Under the pieces are notes generated by a model. That model saw nothing but the letters and a program-made list of their open reading frames with translations, was not told the origin of the DNA and ran no database searches. 64,000 nucleotides of DNA from Thermocatellispora tengchongensis (GTDB taxonomy: Bacteria; Actinomycetota; Actinomycetes; Streptosporangiales; Streptosporangiaceae), in NCBI RefSeq assembly GCF_014202315.1, contig NZ_JACHGN010000004.1, positions 1 through 64,000 of the forward strand. The letters run 5' to 3'. Of the stretch, positions 16,353 to 23,747 are shown in pieces (the first letter of the stretch is position 1; each line of letters opens with the position of its first letter). The position numbers and the translations under genes are program-made.

Positions 16353-17800
16353 CCATCAGGACCATCAGGACCATGGCGGCCGGGCTCGTCCTCCTCCCCC
16401 TCCTGGCGGCCGGCTGCACCGGGCAGACGGCGCCGCGTACCCAGCCCGGCGCGGCCACGGGCGGGCCGGCCATGTGCGCGGCGCCTCGGCCGGGTACCGA
16501 CATCCCGCCGGAGACGCCCACCACGATCGACGTCGTCGAGCAGGCCTACCGGTGCGTCCTGGCCAACTACTACAGCGGGCCCAGGCTGGACAACCGCGCG
16601 CTGCTGACCGCCGGGTTCGCCGCCTTCACCCAGCAGCTCAACCGCGGCGGGCGCGACCTGCCCGAGGCCACCCCGCCGGCGCTGAGCGGTGACCGCGAAG
16701 CCGACTGGGCGGCCTTCGAGACGGTCTACCGGCGGGTCACCGATCGGCTGCCCGACGACGCCGCCCTCCAGGAGGAGCTGGCCGCCGCCACCCTGCGGGC
16801 CATGGTGGCCGCGCTGGGCGACGACCACGCCCACTGGACGAAGGGCGTGCGGCGGCCGCCCGACTACTACGACGGCGACCAGTACGGCCTGGGGCTCCGG
16901 GCCAGCGTCGGCGCCCAGGTGGCCGGCAACCCCGGCATCGCCCTGCCCCCGCTGTTCGTCACCGCGGTCCTGGGCGGGGCGGCGAAGGCGGCCGGGGTGC
17001 GCCCCGGCGACATCATCGAATCGATCAACGGATCGGCGCCGTTCATCGACGGGACCGTCACCCCGGCCGCGGTCGGCGCGCTCTACCCGCGGTATCCAGA
17101 AGCCGATCCCGTCCGGCTCGATCTGCTGCGTGAGAAGACCGGCCGCCGCTGGAGCGTGACGCTCAAGCCCGGCCTGTACCAGCCCGACCCGGCCACCACC
17201 CCCGTGGTGACGACCGGGCTGCCGCGGGAGGGCATCGGCTACGTACGGCTGGCCGGCTTCGCGCCCGACTCCGCGGACCGGGTCCTGCGGGCGATCTCCC
17301 GGCTGCGCGCCGGCCGCACGCTCACCGGCCTGGTGCTGGACCTGCGCGGCAACGGCGGCGGCAACCCCGAGGAGGTGAACCGGCTGCTGGGCGCGTTCGC
17401 CCACGGCAAGGTCACCGCCTACCAGTGCACCGTGGACGGCGCGTGCGAGGCCATGCGCACCGATGACAGCGTCGCGCTGCTCAACCTGCCGCTGGCGGTG
17501 CTCACCGACCGCGGCTGCGCCTCGGCGTGCGAGCACTTCAGCGCCGCCGTCAAGGACCTCCGGCTCGGCCGGCTGGTCGGCACGCGCACCGCGGGCGCGG
17601 TCTCGGGCCCGGCCCAGCCGTACCTGCTCGGCGACAACACCATCCTGGGGTTCCCGTCGCGGCATCACCTGGCCCCCGGCCGCGAGGTGATCGACCGGAT
17701 CGGCGTGGCGCCCGACCACCACGTGCCGCTGACCCCGAAGGACGCCGCCGCCGGGCGCGACCCCGCTCTGGACAGGGCCCTGGCCCTGCTGTCCGAGTGA
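16349..17800 (+). CDS. S41 family peptidase lipoprotein
   Basis: A 483-residue lipoprotein (lipobox LAAGC, Cys23) of the C-terminal-processing-protease class. A helical N-terminal domain is followed by a PDZ-like region (GAAKAAGVRPGDIIESINGS, about residues 208-230) and the S41 core with VLDLRGNGGGNPEEVNRLLG and TDRGCASACEHFS, in which Ser392 is the expected nucleophile. A general base Lys follows in the HFSAAVKDL segment, offset from the usual pattern, so activity is not certain. Its ATG overlaps the permease stop. A membrane-anchored protease in a YtrA-type exporter operon suggests processing of a peptide substrate or an envelope stress role (inference). Confidence 0.87.
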   Translation: MTIRTIRTMAAGLVLLPLLAAGCTGQTAPRTQPGAATGGPAMCAAPRPGTDIPPETPTTIDVVEQAYRCVLANYYSGPRLDNRALLTAGFAAFTQQLNRGGRDLPEATPPALSGDREADWAAFETVYRRVTDRLPDDAALQEELAAATLRAMVAALGDDHAHWTKGVRRPPDYYDGDQYGLGLRASVGAQVAGNPGIALPPLFVTAVLGGAAKAAGVRPGDIIESINGSAPFIDGTVTPAAVGALYPRYPEADPVRLDLLREKTGRRWSVTLKPGLYQPDPATTPVVTTGLPREGIGYVRLAGFAPDSADRVLRAISRLRAGRTLTGLVLDLRGNGGGNPEEVNRLLGAFAHGKVTAYQCTVDGACEAMRTDDSVALLNLPLAVLTDRGCASACEHFSAAVKDLRLGRLVGTRTAGAVSGPAQPYLLGDNTILGFPSRHHLAPGREVIDRIGVAPDHHVPLTPKDAAAGRDPALDRALALLSE

Positions 17801-17831
17801 ACCTCCGCCGGCTCCCCCGGAAGGACGCCCC

Positions 17832-19046
17832 ATGAGCCATGCCCGCGAACCGAAGCCGATCCTGCGCGCCGGCCTGGCCGCCGCCGCCGGGCTCGCGGTG
17901 CTCGCCGCGAGCGCCTGTTCCGCGCCCGCCCCGCCCAGGACCGTCGCCGCCGCGTCCGCCGCCCCGTCGGCCGGCGCCACCGGTCCCGCGACCCTGCCCG
18001 CGCCCACCGGCCCCCATCCGGTCGGCACCACCGCCCTGCACCTGAAGGACACCTCCCGCCCCGACCCGTGGGTGCCCGAAGCGAAGGCCAGGGAGCTGAT
18101 GGTCACTCTGTGGTACCCGGCGCGGGCGCGTACGGGGCAGCGCGCCCCGTACATGACCCCGAAGGAGTCGGAGCTCACCCTGAAGGGCAGGAGGGTGACC
18201 GGCGCGCCGTACGACCTGCTGAGCAAGACCCGCACCAACGCCTTCAGCGGCGCGGAGCCGGCCGGGCGGAAGGGCGCCCTGCCCCTGGTGGTGCTCTCGC
18301 CCGGGTTCACCATGCCCCGCAGTACGCTCACCGCCCTGGCCGAGGAACTGGCCGGCGGAGGGTACGTCGTGGCGGGCATCGACCACACCTACGAGAACCA
18401 CGCCACGACCTTCCCCGACGGGCGGGTCGCCGAGTGCGTCGCGTGCGACAGCGACACCGACCCCGGCTTCGGCACGAGGGTGGCCGGGGTCCGGGCGGCC
18501 GACGTCTCCTTCGTGCTCGACCGGCTCACCGGGCCGGACGCGGCGTGGGAGGGCTCCGCGCTGATCGACGCGTCCAGGATCGCGATGGCCGGCCAGTCGA
18601 TCGGCGGGGCGAGCGCGCTGGCGGCCATGGTGACCGACTCCCGGGTGCGCGCCGGGATCAACATGGACGGCACCGCGTACGCCCGGCTCCCCAAGAGCGG
18701 CCTGTCGCGCCCGTTCCTGTTCCTGGGCTCGCCGGGCCACACGCCCGGAGGCCGCGACAACTCCTGGGACCGCGACTGGAAGCTGCTGACCGGATGGAAG
18801 CGCTGGCTGGTGCTGCCCGGCGGGGATCACCAGTCCTTCACCGACGTGCCGCTCCTGGCGGACGCCCTCGGCATCGAGCAGCCGGGCAGCCTGCCGGCGG
18901 CACGCTCCGTGGAGATCACCCGTACGTACGTGCGGGCCTTCCTGGACCTGCATCTGCGCGGCGAGCGGCAACCCCTGCTGGACGGGCCGTCGCCGCGCTA
19001 CCCGGAGGTCGAGCACTGCGCCCCGGCGGCGAAGACCTGCGAGTAG
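17832..19046 (+). CDS. Alpha/beta hydrolase lipoprotein, PAF-acetylhydrolase-like
   Basis: A 404-residue secreted hydrolase with a lipobox LAASAC (Cys29) and a proline/alanine linker. The mature protein matches platelet-activating-factor acetylhydrolase isoform II: LMVTLWYPARARTGQRAPYM near the start of the domain, LVVLSPGF as the oxyanion strand, MAGQSIGGASA with nucleophile Ser256, and GGDHQSFTD with the likely catalytic His. The family hydrolyses short acyl esters of phospholipids or polyesters. It starts 31 nt after the S41 peptidase and is probably in the same transcript. Confidence 0.87.
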   Translation: MSHAREPKPILRAGLAAAAGLAVLAASACSAPAPPRTVAAASAAPSAGATGPATLPAPTGPHPVGTTALHLKDTSRPDPWVPEAKARELMVTLWYPARARTGQRAPYMTPKESELTLKGRRVTGAPYDLLSKTRTNAFSGAEPAGRKGALPLVVLSPGFTMPRSTLTALAEELAGGGYVVAGIDHTYENHATTFPDGRVAECVACDSDTDPGFGTRVAGVRAADVSFVLDRLTGPDAAWEGSALIDASRIAMAGQSIGGASALAAMVTDSRVRAGINMDGTAYARLPKSGLSRPFLFLGSPGHTPGGRDNSWDRDWKLLTGWKRWLVLPGGDHQSFTDVPLLADALGIEQPGSLPAARSVEITRTYVRAFLDLHLRGERQPLLDGPSPRYPEVEHCAPAAKTCE

Positions 19047-19078
19047 CGTTCCACGGCGGGGCCCATAGGATCGCGTAC

Positions 19079-19801
19079 ATGCTCTCGGGAACCGTCACCG
19101 CCCTGTATCGCTGGCCGGTCAAATCGCTGCGGGGCGAGGCGCTGACCTCGGCCCGGCTGGACGAGCGCGGCCTGGCCGGCGACCGCGCGTACACGCTGAT
19201 CGACCAGCGCCCGCAGCGGGCCGGGACCCGGCTGACCGTGCGGCAGGTTCCCGGCATGCTGGCCTGGGAGGCCGCCTACCCGGCGACGTGCGACGGCTCG
19301 CCGGAGCCCGCGGGCGAGCCGGTGCTGTACTCCCCCACCGGGGCCGCGTACGCCTGGAACGATCCGGAGCTGCCCGCCGCGCTCGCGGAGTCGTACGGGA
19401 TACCGCTGGAGCTGCGGGCCGCCGCCGGGCAGCAGGACCGGGGGCCGACGGTGCTGGTGACCTTCGAGGCGTCGCGGCGGGCGCTGTCGGAGGAGCTGGG
19501 CGCCGAGGTGGACGTGCGCCGCTTCCGGCCCAACGTGCACCTCGACACCGGCCTGCCCGCCTTCGCCGAGGAGGCGTACGGCGAGGGCTTCTCGCTCACC
19601 ATCGGCGAGACGACGCTGGAGATCATCGGCCCCGACTCCGGGCCGTGCATCCGGTGCGCGGTGCCGAGCTGGGACGTGCACGGCCGCGAGCGCTGGCCGG
19701 AGCTGCAGAAGCACCTGATCGTGACGCACGAGAACAAGTTCGGGCTGATCATGCGGGTGACCCGGGCGGGCACGGTGGCGATCGGCGACCCTGTTTCTTG
19801 A
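19079..19801 (+). CDS. MOSC domain-containing protein
   Basis: A 240-residue protein with an N-terminal MOSC_N beta-barrel (ALYRWPVKSLRGE) and a C-terminal MOSC domain (RFRPNVHLDTG, then PCIRCAVPSWD). The cysteine in GPCIRCAVP lies where related proteins bind molybdenum cofactor sulfur. Family members are mARC-like N-hydroxy reductases or sulfur-carrier proteins. It starts 32 nt after the hydrolase gene. Its partner reductase is not visible here. Confidence 0.87.
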   Translation: MLSGTVTALYRWPVKSLRGEALTSARLDERGLAGDRAYTLIDQRPQRAGTRLTVRQVPGMLAWEAAYPATCDGSPEPAGEPVLYSPTGAAYAWNDPELPAALAESYGIPLELRAAAGQQDRGPTVLVTFEASRRALSEELGAEVDVRRFRPNVHLDTGLPAFAEEAYGEGFSLTIGETTLEIIGPDSGPCIRCAVPSWDVHGRERWPELQKHLIVTHENKFGLIMRVTRAGTVAIGDPVS

Positions 19802-19955
19802 TACCCCGTGTGGCGAAAAGGCGGGAAAAAGTGTGAACGCTGTGGGGGTGGGCGGCGTACCTGTGTGTGAAAGCCGCACCACCAGAACCTACAGCGAGGA
19901 GGGGTGCCTCTCGACCGAGCCATCGCTGAAGTGACCTTCTCCAGAACTTGATCAA

Positions 19956-20047
19956 ATGGGGCCGAGGGGTCCGGTGGGATCGGTCTCCCGCGCGATCTGT
20001 GGGGTCGCGCGCGTGCGGGGAGTTCGATCCCCCGGACCCCGTCCCAT
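19956..20047 (+). ncRNA. Structured RNA candidate, tRNA-like with GUG anticodon loop
   Basis: The 92-nt stretch is extremely self-complementary and is followed by a strong terminator at 20082-20130. It can be drawn as a cloverleaf: 8-bp acceptor GGGGTCCG (19966-19973) with CGGACCCC (20033-20040), a D-like arm GGGA-TCGGTC-TCCC, an anticodon arm GCGAT-CTGTGGG-GTCGC with GTG at 34-36, and a T-like arm GGGGA-GTTCGA-TCCCC. A G(-1):C73-type extra pair together with GTG would suit histidine. It departs from tRNA rules: the T-loop is shifted by one, U8 is absent, and CCA is not encoded. The same bases also form one long hairpin using GGGATCG/CGATCCC and GGGGTCCGG/CCGGACCCC. It could be a divergent tRNA, a tRNA mimic or another small RNA. 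Confidence 0.45.
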
Positions 20048-20081
20048 TTCGTCCGTCGAGTTGTTTCTGGTTCCGTTTCGC

Positions 20082-20130
20082 GGGCATCCCGTGGCCGCTC
20101 CTGGTCAAAGCGGTCACGGGATGCCCTTTT
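20082..20130 (+). terminator. Strong Rho-independent terminator
   Basis: An 18-bp stem with one G-T pair joins 20082-20099 to 20109-20126 around a 9-nt loop and is followed by TTTT. It lies 35 nt after the structured RNA candidate and 280 nt after the MOSC gene, so it probably ends the small RNA transcript. Confidence 0.88.
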
Positions 20131-20161
20131 GTCGTGGTTGTGTGCCACCGGGCCTGTCGTG

Positions 20162-20749
20162 GTGAACCGGGGCGCGGCGGCGCGCGTACCTGTGCCCGTG
20201 GACGTGTTCCGGGTCGCCCGCGCCGCGGTGTTCGCCGTGGCGTGCGTGCTGCTGTCGCTGGGGATGCACGTCCTCGCCGGCGGCGCGCAGGTGCGCCCGG
20301 AGGTGCTGACGGCCGCGGCGGCCGTGACCGGGGCGGGCGCGCTGGCGCTGACCGGGCGGCAGCGGGGGCCGGAGACGCTGCTCCCGGCCTGCTTCGCCGC
20401 CCAGTACGGCATGCACCACGCCTTCGCCGCCGGGAGCGTCCACGGCCTGCACCTGGAGGTGCTGGCCGGGCACGACCCGGGGCTGTGGCGGCCCTTCGGC
20501 ATGGTGCTGGCCCACGGCGTGGTGGCCGCGGTGTCGGGATGGTGGCTGGCCCGCGGCGAGGCCGCGCTGGGCATGCTGCTGCACCTGCTCGCCGGGTGGG
20601 TGCCGCGGCTGCGCCACCTGCTCGCCGGTCCCGCCCCGGTACGCCGCGCGGCGCGTCCCGCTACCGCGCCGCCCGTCGCCGTGCCCCGGCCACGGCCGTC
20701 CGTCCCGGCTCCGTCCGGCAGGGGACCGCCCCGGAGGACCCGCGCGTAG
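20162..20749 (+). CDS. Hypothetical small membrane protein
   Basis: A roughly 195-residue protein I do not recognise. It has four or five hydrophobic segments (VARAAVFAVACVLLSLGMHV, VLTAAAAVTGAGALALTG, PFGMVLAHGVVAAVSGWWLA and another) and a C-terminal tail of about 45 residues rich in proline and arginine. His residues cluster in QYGMHHAFAAGSVHGLHLEVLAGH, which could bind a metal. The start is uncertain: GTG 20162 and GTG 20198 are both possible, with no clear ribosome site. It lies 79 bp before the PepSY gene, and such pairs often belong to metal or electron-transfer loci (inference). Confidence 0.6.
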   Translation: MNRGAAARVPVPVDVFRVARAAVFAVACVLLSLGMHVLAGGAQVRPEVLTAAAAVTGAGALALTGRQRGPETLLPACFAAQYGMHHAFAAGSVHGLHLEVLAGHDPGLWRPFGMVLAHGVVAAVSGWWLARGEAALGMLLHLLAGWVPRLRHLLAGPAPVRRAARPATAPPVAVPRPRPSVPAPSGRGPPRRTRA

Positions 20750-20828
20750 AGCGCGCGCATGCCGCCCGCCGCCCGGATTCGCGGCGGGTCCGTCCTCCCC
20801 CGATCCCCCACCGATGGAGCGATTGCGC

Positions 20829-22316
20829 ATGACCTCACTTGAGGTGCGCCCGGAGCGCACCGAGCCCCCGTCCCCGCCGTCCTCGTCCTCCCCGTCGTCC
20901 TCGTCGTCCCCTTCGTCCCCGTCGCCGCAGCGGTACCGCGCCGTGTGGCGCTGGCACTTCTACGCCGGCCTGTTCGTCGCCCCGATCGTGCTGGTGCTGG
21001 CGATCACCGGAGCGATCTACCTGTTCAAGGAGCCCTTCGAAGCCTGGCGCTACCAGGACGTCCGTACGCTGCCCGCCCCGGTCGCCGCGCCCCGGCCGCT
21101 GTCGGAGCAGATCGCCGCCGCCCGCACCGCCCACCCGGACGCGGAGGTGATGTCGGTGATCCCGCCCGCCGCGCCCGACCAGAGCACCCGGGTGATCCTC
21201 AGCGGCGCGGAGTCCGGCCCGTGGGCGCAGGGCGTCTCGGTCTACGTCGATCCGGGCACGCTGCGGGTGCTGGGCGAGATCGACGACTCGGCGACGTTCA
21301 TGCGCGTCGTGCGTACGATCCACGGCGAGCTGCTGGCCGGCACGGTCGGCGACCGGGTGGTGGAGACGGCCGCCTGCTGGACGCTGATCCTCATCGCCAC
21401 CGGCGTCCACCTGTGGTGGCGCGGCCCGGCGCGCCGGCGCCGCCGCCGAAGGGGCGGGCGGGGCGCGCTGCGCCGGGTGCACGCGCTCACCGGCGTCTTC
21501 GCGGGCGCGGTCGTGGTGTTCCTGATCGTCTCGGGGCTGCCGTGGTCCGGCGTGTGGGGCCAGAACCTGCAGAAACTGCAGGACGCCACCGGTTCGACCG
21601 TCCCGGACGCCGATGCCTTCGCCCGTACGTCCACCGTGCCCAAGCTGTCCGGGGAGCTGTCGGACGACCCCGACGCCAAGGTGCCGTGGGCGGCCGAGCG
21701 GCTGCCCGTCCCCGAGTCGGCGGACGGCGGGCACCACGGGCACGGCGGCACGGGAGGCGCGCTCCAGCCGGGCGCGCTGCCCGTCGAGCGGGCGCTGGCC
21801 ACCGCCCGCGCCACTCTGCGCGACTGCGCGCCGCCCGCCTGCGAGATCAAGATCCTGCTGCCGGAGGGACCCGAGGGCGTCTACACCTTCGTCAGCGGGC
21901 ACCGCGCCGACCCGTCGCTGGACCGGACCCTGCACGTGGACCAGTACAGCGGCCGGGTGCTGGTGTCGTACGGGTGGGAGGAGTACGGCGTGCTGGCCAA
22001 GGCCGTGGAGCAGGGCGTGGCCCTGCACGAGGGCCGCAGGTACGGCACCGCCAACCTGCTGGTCATGCTCGCCGCCTGCCTGGCCCTGATCACCCTGATC
22101 GTGACCGGGGTGTGGATGTGGTGGAAGCGCCGCCCCCGCGGCCGGATCGGCGCGCCCGCCCGGACGACGGACCGGCGCACGGCGTACGGGGTGATCGGGA
22201 TCATGGCGGTGCTGGGAGTGCTGTTCCCGCTCGCCGGTGTCACCATGCTGGCCGTGCTGCTGCTGGACGTCCTGCTGCTGCGGCGCGTGCCCGCCCTGCG
22301 CCGCGCCTTCGGCTGA
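20829..22316 (+). CDS. PepSY-associated transmembrane protein
   Basis: A 495-residue protein of the PepSY-TM family. After a serine/proline-rich tail, WRWHFYAGLFVAPIVLVLAITGAIYLF forms the first helix with the family's WHFYAG start; a PepSY domain follows (ARTAHPDAEVMSVIPP), then ARTIHGELLAG and a cluster of helices ending WMWWKRRPRG. A histidine- and glycine-rich loop lies near residue 300. Relatives sit beside siderophore, copper or ferric reductase genes and probably move electrons across the membrane. ATG 20829 has GGAG 9 nt upstream; an in-frame ATG exists 15 nt earlier. Confidence 0.88.
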   Translation: MTSLEVRPERTEPPSPPSSSSPSSSSSPSSPSPQRYRAVWRWHFYAGLFVAPIVLVLAITGAIYLFKEPFEAWRYQDVRTLPAPVAAPRPLSEQIAAARTAHPDAEVMSVIPPAAPDQSTRVILSGAESGPWAQGVSVYVDPGTLRVLGEIDDSATFMRVVRTIHGELLAGTVGDRVVETAACWTLILIATGVHLWWRGPARRRRRRRGGRGALRRVHALTGVFAGAVVVFLIVSGLPWSGVWGQNLQKLQDATGSTVPDADAFARTSTVPKLSGELSDDPDAKVPWAAERLPVPESADGGHHGHGGTGGALQPGALPVERALATARATLRDCAPPACEIKILLPEGPEGVYTFVSGHRADPSLDRTLHVDQYSGRVLVSYGWEEYGVLAKAVEQGVALHEGRRYGTANLLVMLAACLALITLIVTGVWMWWKRRPRGRIGAPARTTDRRTAYGVIGIMAVLGVLFPLAGVTMLAVLLLDVLLLRRVPALRRAFG

Positions 22317-22410
22317 GGGGCGCTCAGCCGCCGTTGACTCGCGGCGAAGTCCCGCACAAGAGGGCCGTGCCAGAACAGAGGACATCGCACAACCGCGCAA
22401 GGAGACTCCG

Positions 22411-23709
22411 ATGTCCTCTCATCTCGTGATCACCGGTGGCCGTCTCGCCGGCATGGACCCCGCCGTCCCGGACGGCCCCGGCGACGTCGTCGTACGGGAC
22501 GGCGTGATCGTCGCGGCCGGGCCGGACGCGCAGGCGCCCGAGGGAGCGACGGTGCTCGACGCCTCGGGCGCCCTGGTCCTGCCCGGCCTGGTGGACACGC
22601 ACCGGCACACCTGGCAGTCGGCCGTGCGGCACGTGGGGCTGCGCTGGACCCTGATGGACTACATCGGCGCGGCGCTGGTGCGCCTCGCGCCCGCGTTCCG
22701 GCCCGAGGACGTGTACGCCGGCACGCTGCTCGGCGCGCTGGGCGCGCTCGACTCCGGCATCACCACGCTGGTGGACTGGTCGCACATCCAGAACACCCCC
22801 GAGCACACCGACGCCGCGATCGAGGCGTTGCGGCACAGCGGCATCCGGGGCGTGTTCGCGTACGGGTGGCCGATGGACGACCCGCTGCGCTGGATCGGCG
22901 ACAGCGACGCCGAGCTGCCCGCCGACATTCGGCGCGTGCGCGAGGAGCTGGCCGACGACACCGCCAGGGTCACCATGGCGCTGGCCGCCCGCGGCCCGGA
23001 GATGTCCACGCTCGCCGCCACCCGGCGCGACCTGCTGCTCGCCCGCGAGCTGGGCCTGCGCACCACCATGCACGCGGGCGTCATGCCGGGCACCCGGACG
23101 ATCGATGCGCTGCGCCGCGAGGGGCTGCTCGACGAGACCGTCACCCTCGTGCACGCCTGCGCCGCCGGGGACGACGAGCTGGCCATGGCCGCCGACGCCG
23201 GGGCCACCGCCAGCGTCTCACCGCTGATCGAGACCACGATGCCGGAGTTCGGCGGGCCGCGCACGGCCTCGCTGCTCGCCGCCGGGATCACGACCGGGCT
23301 GAGCGTGGACACCGAGATCAGCACCTCGGGCGACCTGTTCGCCCAGATGCGGGTGGCCCTCGCGCACGCGCAGGGATCGCCGCTGACCGCCGCCGATCTG
23401 CTGCGGATGGCCACATCCGGCGGCGCCGCCGTCGCCGGGGTGTCCGGCCGGGCCGGCACGCTGGCGCCGGGCATGCGCGCGGACCTGATCGTGGTGGCCG
23501 CCGACGGCGTGGGCATGGCCCCCGCCCTCGACCCGGCCACGTCGCTGCTGCTCGGCGCCCACCCCGGGCTGGTCCGGCACGTGGTCGTGGACGGCAGGGT
23601 GGTCAAGCGCGACGGCACGCTGACCGGCCGCGTCGGCGCGGTGCTGGAGGCCGCCCGCGAGAGCCTGGAGCACCTGCGCAAGGCCGTACCGGACGTGCTC
23701 GGCTCGTGA
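22411..23709 (+). CDS. Amidohydrolase, chlorohydrolase/guanine deaminase-like
   Basis: A 432-residue metal-dependent deaminase of the TrzN/AtzA-SsnA group. The metal ligands are visible as HRH at residues 64-66 (LVDTHRHTWQS), TMHAG for the third, VHAC for the fourth, and an Asp in GLSVDTEIS. The composite barrel ends in a typical APGMRADLIVV beta-sandwich strand. Members hydrolyse the amino or halogen substituent of purines, triazines or related heterocycles; the substrate cannot be read from the sequence. AAGGAG precedes ATG 22411. The next gene, 36 nt downstream, encodes a BTAD regulator that could control it. Confidence 0.88.
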   Translation: MSSHLVITGGRLAGMDPAVPDGPGDVVVRDGVIVAAGPDAQAPEGATVLDASGALVLPGLVDTHRHTWQSAVRHVGLRWTLMDYIGAALVRLAPAFRPEDVYAGTLLGALGALDSGITTLVDWSHIQNTPEHTDAAIEALRHSGIRGVFAYGWPMDDPLRWIGDSDAELPADIRRVREELADDTARVTMALAARGPEMSTLAATRRDLLLARELGLRTTMHAGVMPGTRTIDALRREGLLDETVTLVHACAAGDDELAMAADAGATASVSPLIETTMPEFGGPRTASLLAAGITTGLSVDTEISTSGDLFAQMRVALAHAQGSPLTAADLLRMATSGGAAVAGVSGRAGTLAPGMRADLIVVAADGVGMAPALDPATSLLLGAHPGLVRHVVVDGRVVKRDGTLTGRVGAVLEAARESLEHLRKAVPDVLGS

Positions 23710-23712
23710 TGT

Positions 23713-23747
23713 ATGCCGGGATGTGCGACATGACACAATCCCGGCAT
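23713..23747 (+). promoter_or_regulatory. Inverted repeat overlapping the BTAD regulator start codon
   Basis: ATGCCGGGA (23713-23721) and TCCCGGCAT (23739-23747) are exact inverted copies; the second includes the A and T of the start codon at 23746. Inside them, TGTG and CACA extend the pairing with one unpaired A. No ribosome-binding site lies before the ATG. The structure could be a DNA operator for autorepression or an mRNA hairpin hiding the start. Confidence 0.55.

Noticed and set aside
19956-20047. Selenocysteine tRNA or standard tRNA-His
   Set aside because: The 8-bp acceptor recalls tRNA-Sec, but there is no UCA anticodon and no long variable arm. As tRNA-His the T-stem has an A-C mismatch or a 6-nt loop and U8 is absent. 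I keep it as a tRNA-like candidate only.
19956-20165. Small protein reading through the structured RNA and terminator
   Set aside because: The frame starts with ATG but has no ribosome site, and it runs through the terminator hairpin; RNA structure explains the sequence better.
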